From Colivivens sp963645405 (lineage in GTDB: Bacteria; Bacteroidota; Bacteroidia; Bacteroidales; Bacteroidaceae): 26,659 bases of DNA. Numbering within the stretch: position 1 is the first letter of the stretch; each line of letters starts with the position of its first letter. Below are positions 21,736 through 26,659 of this stretch, one piece after another. The translations under genes and the position numbers were made by a program. The notes under the pieces were generated by a model. The model had not been told where the DNA came from. It did no database searches and worked only from the letters and a program-made list of their open reading frames with translations. The DNA lies in NCBI GenBank assembly GCA_963645405.1, contig CAVISR010000035.1, positions 1 to 26,659 on the forward strand. Direction: 5' to 3'.

Positions 21736-22272
21736 ATGAGGAAACTGAACGTAATCGAGATGAACCGCATCACGGTAGACGACTTCAAGAAGAGCAGGAA
21801 AATCCCCCTGACTGTCGTCCTCGATGATGTGCGTAGCATGTATAATGTAGGAAGCGTGTTCCGCACAGCAGATGCCTTCCGTATAGAATCAATATACCTT
21901 TGCGGGATAACAGCATGTCCGCCCCACCAGGAAATCCACAAGACAGCTCTCGGTGCAGAGGATTCAGTGGAATGGACCCACGTGAAGGACACAGTAGAAG
22001 CACTGAACCGCCTGAAAGCAGATGGATATGAAGTCATCGCCATAGAACAGGTGGAGGGCAGCACCATGTTGCAGGATTTCGAGGTGGACACAGACAAGAA
22101 GTATGCAATAGTACTCGGCAACGAAGTAAAAGGAGTAAAGCAAGAGGTGGTCGACATGTGTGACGGATGCATAGAGATTCCTCAATACGGAACAAAACAC
22201 TCACTGAACGTAAGCACAGCGGCAGGAATAGTCATGTGGAAGTTCTTTGACGGTCTTAAAAACATATTCTGA
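21736..22272 (+). CDS. TrmH/SpoU-family RNA 2'-O-methyltransferase
   Basis: SpoU-family enzymes methylate ribose 2'-hydroxyls in tRNA or rRNA using a deep trefoil knot that binds SAM. The 178-residue protein has all three family motifs: SMYNVGSVFRTADAF (motif 1 with catalytic Arg), AIVLGNEVKGVKQEV (motif 2) and EIPQYGTKHSLNVSTAAGIVMW (motif 3). It has the catalytic domain only, without an N-terminal RNA-binding extension, so the target nucleotide cannot be named. A purine-rich AAGGAG lies just before the start. It follows the fusion gene by 13 bases, and mutS begins one base after its stop. Confidence 0.92.
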   Translation: MRKLNVIEMNRITVDDFKKSRKIPLTVVLDDVRSMYNVGSVFRTADAFRIESIYLCGITACPPHQEIHKTALGAEDSVEWTHVKDTVEALNRLKADGYEVIAIEQVEGSTMLQDFEVDTDKKYAIVLGNEVKGVKQEVVDMCDGCIEIPQYGTKHSLNVSTAAGIVMWKFFDGLKNIF

Positions 22273-22273
22273 T

Positions 22274-24892
22274 ATGGCAAAGGAAGAGATAACCCCAATG
22301 ATGAAGCAGTTCTACGACCTGAAGGCAAAGCATCCCGATGCTTTGATTCTTTTCCGTTGTGGTGACTTCTATGAGACATACGCCGAAGATGCTACCATTG
22401 CAGCCGACATCTTGGGTATAACCCTGACCAAACGAGGCACAGGCGGTAGTGAGCGGTCTACCAACACTGCCATGGCAGGATTTCCCTACCATGCACTTGA
22501 TGTGTATCTGCCCAAACTGATAAGGGCAGGCAAGCGAGTGGCAATCTGCGACCAACTGGAAGACCCGAAACTCACAAAGAAACTCGTGAAGCGCGGCATC
22601 ACGGAGATAGTCACACCGGGTGTGGCAATGAACGACAATGTGCTCAACAACAAAGAGAACAACTTCCTGGCAGCTGTCCACTTCGGCAAATCTTCATGCG
22701 GCGTTGCATTCCTGGACATCTCCACAGGCGAGTTTCTTGTAGGCGAAGGAGTAGTGGACTATATCGACAAGCTCCTTACCAACTTCTCTCCGAAAGAAGT
22801 GCTGTACGAAGAAAGCAAACGCGATATGTTTGAACGCTCGTTTGGACAGAAACTCAACAAATATCCGCTTGCAGACTGGGTTTATGCCGATGACACGGCA
22901 CGCAATAAAGTCCTCCACCACTTTGGGGTGAAGAACATGAAAGGATTCGGCATCGACCATCTGAAGAACGCAATCATAGCGTCGGGTGCAGTCCTCCATT
23001 ATCTTGAACAGACCCAACACACCAACATAGGGCACATACGCTCCATCAGTCAGATAGACGAGAGCAAGTATGTACGCCTCGACAAGTTCACAATCAGAAG
23101 CCTTGAGCTGCTTGACCCGATGAACGAAGGCGGAACATCCCTGCTCAATGTGATTGACAAGACAATAAGTCCGATGAGCGGACGTCTTCTGCGCCGATGG
23201 ATAGTCTTCCCGCTGAAAGACATTGACCGGATAAGGGCAAGACAGCAAGTAGTGGAATATTTCTTCCGCCACACCGACTTCCGCGACAGCATTGAAGAGC
23301 AACTCCACAAGATAGGTGACATCGAGCGTATAGCAAGTAAGATTGCGGTAAGCAGAGTCTCACCGCGGGATTTCCTGCAATTGAAACAATCTCTGCAGGC
23401 AATCATACCAATCAAACGGCTTTGCCTCGAATCCGATGACGCAACCATTCACAAGATTGGAGAATCGCTCGAGCTGTGCGACACCCTGCGTGAGCGTATC
23501 GAAAAGGAGATTAGGGAGGATGCTCCCTATCTGACAAACAAAGGTGGAGTGATTGCCGATGGTGTCAATCCGGAACTTGATGAACTGCGCAACATCGCCT
23601 ATGCCGGCAAGGACTATCTTCTCAAAATGCAGCAGCGCGAGATTGAGCGTACAGGAATCCAAAGCCTCAAGATAGGATATAACAATGTGTTCGGATATTA
23701 TATGGAAGTCCGCAACACATTCAAGGACCATGTGCCTGCCGACTGGATAAGAAAACAGACGCTGGTGTCTGCCGAGCGCTATATCACGCAAGAACTGAAG
23801 GAATATGAAGAGAAAATATTGGGTGCAGAGGAGAAGATACTGACACTTGAGACACGTCTGTTCAACGAACTGGTAACTGCCTCAATGGAATATATCACAC
23901 CGCTGCAGAACGACTCCACAAAGATTGCCCGGCTCGACTGCCTCCTTTCATTTGCATTGTGCGCCAAGGAATACCGTTACGTATGCCCTGTTGTGGACGA
24001 CAGCCTCGTGATTGACATCAAGCAGGGACGCCACCCTGTGATTGAACGTCAGATGCCTATAGGAGAACAATATATTGCCAACGACCTGTATTTGGACTCC
24101 GAGCGTCAACAGATTATCATCATAACTGGTCCTAACATGGCTGGTAAATCTGCCCTGCTACGTCAGACAGCCTTGATTACCATAATGGCACAGATAGGTT
24201 GTTTCGTACCAGCCGACAGTGCACATATCGGCATTACCGACAAGATTTTCACACGTGTCGGAGCAAGCGACAACATATCCGTAGGCGAAAGTACTTTCAT
24301 GGTTGAAATGACCGAAGCAAGTAGCATCATCAACAATCTGTCGCCAAGATCATTGGTGCTGTTCGACGAACTCGGACGAGGCACTAGTACCTACGACGGT
24401 ATTTCCATCGCATGGGCTATAATCGAATACATCCACGAGAATCCCCGTGCCCATAGCCGAACCTTGTTTGCCACCCATTATCACGAGCTCAACGAGATGG
24501 AGCGGCTCTTTACCCGAGTGAAGAACTTCAATGTGTCCGTACGCGAAGCCGACGGCAAGGTGATATTCTTGCGCAAACTCGTACCAGGCGGCAGCGAACA
24601 TTCTTTCGGTATTCATGTAGCCAAAATAGCAGGTATGGTGCCAAGTGTTGTACGCAGAGCGGAGCAGGTACTCAAAGAGCTGGAGAAGAACAACTCGGGC
24701 GATGGCATAAGCCGTCCACAAACGGAGACAATAGCCAACAGTGGCAACCATCAGTTGTCTTTCTTCCAACTGGACGACCCTGTACTCAGTCAGGTGCGTG
24801 ATGAGATTCTCAATCTCGATGTCAACAGCCTCACTCCCCTTGAGGCACTGAACAAACTCAACGATATCAAGAAGATTATAAGGGGGAAATAA
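22274..24892 (+). CDS. mutS: DNA mismatch repair protein MutS
   Basis: MutS recognises mismatches and recruits MutL. The 872-residue protein shows the mismatch-binding motif FRCGDFYETYAEDA (Phe wedge and Glu), the connector, lever and clamp regions, and the C-terminal ABC-type ATPase. That has Walker A GPNMAGKS (619-626), FDELGRGTSTYDG (Walker B and signature) and ATHYHEL, then the tail SLTPLEALNKLNDIKKI. Length fits MutS1. I chose the ATG at 22274, one base after the trmH-family stop; a TTG at 22247 would add 9 residues lying inside the upstream gene. It is in the middle of the aroQ-to-U32 series. Confidence 0.97.
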   Translation: MAKEEITPMMKQFYDLKAKHPDALILFRCGDFYETYAEDATIAADILGITLTKRGTGGSERSTNTAMAGFPYHALDVYLPKLIRAGKRVAICDQLEDPKLTKKLVKRGITEIVTPGVAMNDNVLNNKENNFLAAVHFGKSSCGVAFLDISTGEFLVGEGVVDYIDKLLTNFSPKEVLYEESKRDMFERSFGQKLNKYPLADWVYADDTARNKVLHHFGVKNMKGFGIDHLKNAIIASGAVLHYLEQTQHTNIGHIRSISQIDESKYVRLDKFTIRSLELLDPMNEGGTSLLNVIDKTISPMSGRLLRRWIVFPLKDIDRIRARQQVVEYFFRHTDFRDSIEEQLHKIGDIERIASKIAVSRVSPRDFLQLKQSLQAIIPIKRLCLESDDATIHKIGESLELCDTLRERIEKEIREDAPYLTNKGGVIADGVNPELDELRNIAYAGKDYLLKMQQREIERTGIQSLKIGYNNVFGYYMEVRNTFKDHVPADWIRKQTLVSAERYITQELKEYEEKILGAEEKILTLETRLFNELVTASMEYITPLQNDSTKIARLDCLLSFALCAKEYRYVCPVVDDSLVIDIKQGRHPVIERQMPIGEQYIANDLYLDSERQQIIIITGPNMAGKSALLRQTALITIMAQIGCFVPADSAHIGITDKIFTRVGASDNISVGESTFMVEMTEASSIINNLSPRSLVLFDELGRGTSTYDGISIAWAIIEYIHENPRAHSRTLFATHYHELNEMERLFTRVKNFNVSVREADGKVIFLRKLVPGGSEHSFGIHVAKIAGMVPSVVRRAEQVLKELEKNNSGDGISRPQTETIANSGNHQLSFFQLDDPVLSQVRDEILNLDVNSLTPLEALNKLNDIKKIIRGK

Positions 24893-24902
24893 CTTGTGAA
24901 GT

Positions 24903-26168
24903 ATGAAAAGGAATGATTTTGAGATAATGGCTCCTGTGGGCAGCAGGGAGAGTCTGGCTGCAGCAATCAATTCGGGAGCCGACAGCGTTTATTTCGGTAT
25001 TGGACGACTCAACATGCGTTCACACTCAGCCAACCCGTTCACTGTCGATGACCTGAAGGAAATTGCCGAAACATGTCATCAGCATGGACTGAAGAGTTAC
25101 CTGACTGTCAACACCATCATATACGATGAAGACATCGACATGATGCACACCATCGTGGATGCCGCAAAAGAAGCTCGCATATCTGCCATCATTGCCAGCG
25201 ACGTGGCTGTGATGACCTACTGTCGCCAGGTGGGAGTCGAGGTACACCTGAGTACACAACTCAATATCTCAAACATCGAAGCACTGCAGTTCTATGCTCA
25301 GTTTGCCGATGTGGCAGTACTGGCAAGGGAACTCAATATGTGGCAAGTGAAGGAAATCTACGAACAGATTCAGTGCAGAAACATCACAGGTCCATCCGGC
25401 AAACCTATAAGGATTGAGATGTTCTGCCATGGAGCCCTCTGCATGGCAATAAGCGGCAAGTGCTATCTCAGTCTCCAGAACGCTGGCAGAAGCGCCAATC
25501 GGGGCGAATGTGTGCAGATATGTAGGCGTGGCTATGAAGTAACAGACCTCGAGACAGGCTGCAAACTGAATGTCGACAACAAGTATATCATGTCGCCGAA
25601 GGACTTGAAGACAATAGATTTCATCGACGTGATGATGAATGCCGGTGTAAGGGTCTTCAAGATAGAAGGACGTGCACGCGGAGCAGAATACGTTCATACC
25701 GTAGTAAGAGCTTACAACGAAGCGCTCAACAGCGTTATCGACGGTACATTTACCGACGAGAAGAAACACAAATGGAATGCGGAACTCGCAACAGTCTTCA
25801 ACCGGGGATTCTGGGACGGTTATTATCAGGGACAACGACTGGGAGAATGGAGCGAAGTATATGGAAGTAGGGCTACCGAACAGAAAGTGTATGTGGGCAA
25901 GTGCATCAAATATTTCTCCAATATCGGTGTTGGTGAATTCCTTATAGAAAGTAGTGATTTGTCCGTTGGCGACAAGGTCTTGGTGACTGGTACCACAACC
26001 GGTGCATTGATTCAAACTGTTGATGAAATCCGCTTCGACCTGCAACCAGTACAGACTGCCGTCAAAGGCCAGCACATCAGTTTCAAGGTCAACGAGAGAG
26101 TACGTCCTAACGACAAGCTCTACCAGCTTGTAAAACGCAGTCTTGCTGCTGTATCAGACAAGGGTTGA
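24903..26168 (+). CDS. U32-family protein, likely tRNA hydroxylation enzyme (TrhP/YegQ-like)
   Basis: U32 proteins were first called peptidases, but bacterial YegQ/TrhP-type members act in prephenate-dependent hydroxylation of uridine 34 in tRNA and bind an iron-sulfur cluster. The 421-residue protein has the TIM-barrel N-terminus EIMAPVGSRESLAAAINSGAD, the family motif EMFCHGALCMAISGKCYLS (C175, C180, C187) and NRGECVQICRR (C203, C207), giving a Cys cluster fit for a 4Fe-4S centre. FKIEGRARGAEYV follows. The small C-terminal beta domain is present. It follows mutS by 10 bases and is the last gene of the series. True protease activity is a less likely alternative. Confidence 0.85.
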   Translation: MKRNDFEIMAPVGSRESLAAAINSGADSVYFGIGRLNMRSHSANPFTVDDLKEIAETCHQHGLKSYLTVNTIIYDEDIDMMHTIVDAAKEARISAIIASDVAVMTYCRQVGVEVHLSTQLNISNIEALQFYAQFADVAVLARELNMWQVKEIYEQIQCRNITGPSGKPIRIEMFCHGALCMAISGKCYLSLQNAGRSANRGECVQICRRGYEVTDLETGCKLNVDNKYIMSPKDLKTIDFIDVMMNAGVRVFKIEGRARGAEYVHTVVRAYNEALNSVIDGTFTDEKKHKWNAELATVFNRGFWDGYYQGQRLGEWSEVYGSRATEQKVYVGKCIKYFSNIGVGEFLIESSDLSVGDKVLVTGTTTGALIQTVDEIRFDLQPVQTAVKGQHISFKVNERVRPNDKLYQLVKRSLAAVSDKG

Positions 26169-26176
26169 GAAGGGTC

Positions 26177-26270
26177 GGCAAAGATTATATGACTAACAGG
26201 GATAGCAGAACCGGCAAACTACATGGCCAACAGATATAGTAGAGATGGCAAAGACTACATGGCCAAGATT
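26177..26270 (+). repeat. Decayed tandem repeat, about 2.5 copies of a 34-36-base unit
   Basis: Units start with GGCAAA at 26177, 26213 and 26247, giving periods of 36 and 34. Shared words are ATGRCYAACA and ATAGYAGA. Units 1 and 2-3 encode GKDYMTNRDSRT and ANRYSRDGKDYMAK when read in suitable frames, but the second unit lost two bases after GGCAAA, so no single frame runs through. It begins 8 bases after the U32 stop codon. Confidence 0.6.
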
Positions 26271-26338
26271 TCTTCAACATCAATGTCCGTCAATGTCCCA
26301 TTAATCTGTCATGAATATTTGCATGAAACGAATACGCT

Positions 26339-26433
26339 CGAGCGCAAGCTCGCATTGTTTTACAGTCCACATCCCACGCTCGCTTTAACGCCCTCGGAGA
26401 GAGCTAGCTCCTATTGCCACGCCTCGAAGAGGC
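26339..26433 (+). repeat. Short hairpins with tight loops upstream of the two-hairpin element
   Basis: CGAGC-GCAA-GCTCG (26339-26352) is a perfect five-pair stem with a GNRA-type loop, and GCCTC-GAA-GAGGC (26421-26433) is another perfect five-pair stem. They directly precede the larger hairpin at 26443-26494 and may be part of the same repeat cluster. Confidence 0.5.
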
Positions 26434-26442
26434 AACTACAAT

Positions 26443-26516
26443 CAGCCCAGGGCAGAGTTCTGAAGCGAAAGCGGAAGAACGGCACCCTGGGCTGGGTGCA
26501 GTTGGGCTTTCAGCCC
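26443..26516 (+). repeat. Dispersed two-hairpin repeat element, copy 2
   Basis: CAGCCCAGGG (26443-26452) pairs with CCCTGGGCTG (26485-26494). Inside it, GTTCT (26457-26461) pairs with AGAAC (26476-26480) around GC-GAAA-GC (26465-26472). A second hairpin follows, GGGCT-TTC-AGCCC (26504-26516), then GACAA. The right half matches the copy at 71-114 in sequence, order and orientation; the first hairpin here has a longer, structured loop. Confidence 0.65.
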
Positions 26517-26553
26517 GACAAACCAGATGTCACACGATGTATTGTTATGGGGT

Positions 26554-26607
26554 CAGTACGTTGTACAATTTGACAGCAGTACGTTCCACAACGTACCGCA
26601 GTACGTT
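26554..26607 (+). repeat. Three CAGTACGTT repeats with an inverted copy
   Basis: CAGTACGTT occurs at 26554-26562, 26577-26585 and 26599-26607 (periods 23 and 22). An inverted AACGTAC at 26590-26596 can pair with the second copy around a CCAC loop. The spacing of about two helical turns would suit a protein-binding array, but the function is unknown. Confidence 0.5.
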
Positions 26608-26659
26608 CGTAACCATCCGAAAATTGCCGACTTGCAAGGAATCTCGCAAAGAGCGAACT

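Larger units (their letters stand above)
26169..26659. other. Non-coding, repeat-rich end of the window
   Basis: No convincing gene is seen. A 116-codon open frame at 26223-26573 runs through repeats and hairpins and resembles no protein. In order the region holds the tandem repeat (26177-26270), CAATGTCC twice (26281 and 26291), a chain of hairpins (26339-26516), and CAGTACGTT repeats (26554-26607). No U-tract terminator for the upstream gene series was found. Confidence 0.6.

Noticed and set aside
26223..26573. 116-codon open frame at the end of the window
   Set aside because: It crosses a decayed tandem repeat and the hairpin cluster, has no recognisable domain and a composition unlike neighbouring proteins.

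Overview
The window looks like chromosomal core genome of a Bacteroidales bacterium, most likely Prevotellaceae. The evidence is the repeated Bacteroidota promoter type (-7 box TAnnTTTG, in three clear cases 19 bases downstream of a TTTG or ATTG box), the order recO / tRNA-Glu / rpsT / gyrB, a lipoprotein M49 dipeptidyl peptidase III, a Fur-purA pair, divergent xerD and aroQ, and a xylan-degrading GH30-GH43 protein ending in dockerin repeats. The genus is an inference; no rRNA is present. No CRISPR array, insertion sequence, prophage or plasmid gene was seen.

Layout. 1-404 is non-coding and holds a two-hairpin element. 405-3860 carries recO (minus), tRNA-Glu(UUC), rpsT with a terminator, and gyrB with its own promoter and terminator. 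4086-10019 is one compact plus-strand group: M49 peptidase, AlkD-like protein, Fur-family regulator, purA, aroA and a small membrane-anchored protein, mostly overlapping or a few bases apart. 10173-11892 is cysS plus a 67-residue membrane protein, ended by a strong hairpin terminator. 12104-13492 (minus) is an NSS-family sodium symporter. 13836-16781 is a secreted multidomain xylanolytic enzyme with its own terminator. 16869-17047 is a non-coding array of short hairpins just past the 3' end of xerD (minus). From 18092 to 26168 a long plus-strand series runs aroQ, O-methyltransferase, rbfA, an FtsX-type permease fused in frame to a thioredoxin-fold lipoprotein module, trmH-family methyltransferase, mutS and a U32-family protein. 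26169-26659 is non-coding and rich in repeats, including a second copy of the two-hairpin element at the window start.

How the genes fit together. Most are housekeeping: DNA topology and repair (gyrB, recO, mutS, xerD, AlkD-like), translation and RNA modification (rpsT, cysS, rbfA, trmH, U32, tRNA-Glu), purine and shikimate synthesis (purA, aroA, aroQ). The accessory or unusual parts are the GH30-GH43-dockerin enzyme, the permease-thioredoxin fusion, and three kinds of non-coding repeat: the dispersed two-hairpin element, the 40-base-period hairpin array next to xerD, and a decayed 34-36-base tandem repeat after the U32 gene.

The best candidate for something undescribed is the FtsX-DUF4369-thioredoxin fusion. 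Its membrane topology makes sense, its fusion point is exactly where two separate genes would normally meet, and its thioredoxin active-site cysteines are missing. The hairpin array at 16869-17047 is the best non-coding candidate, because stems are kept while stem sequences differ.
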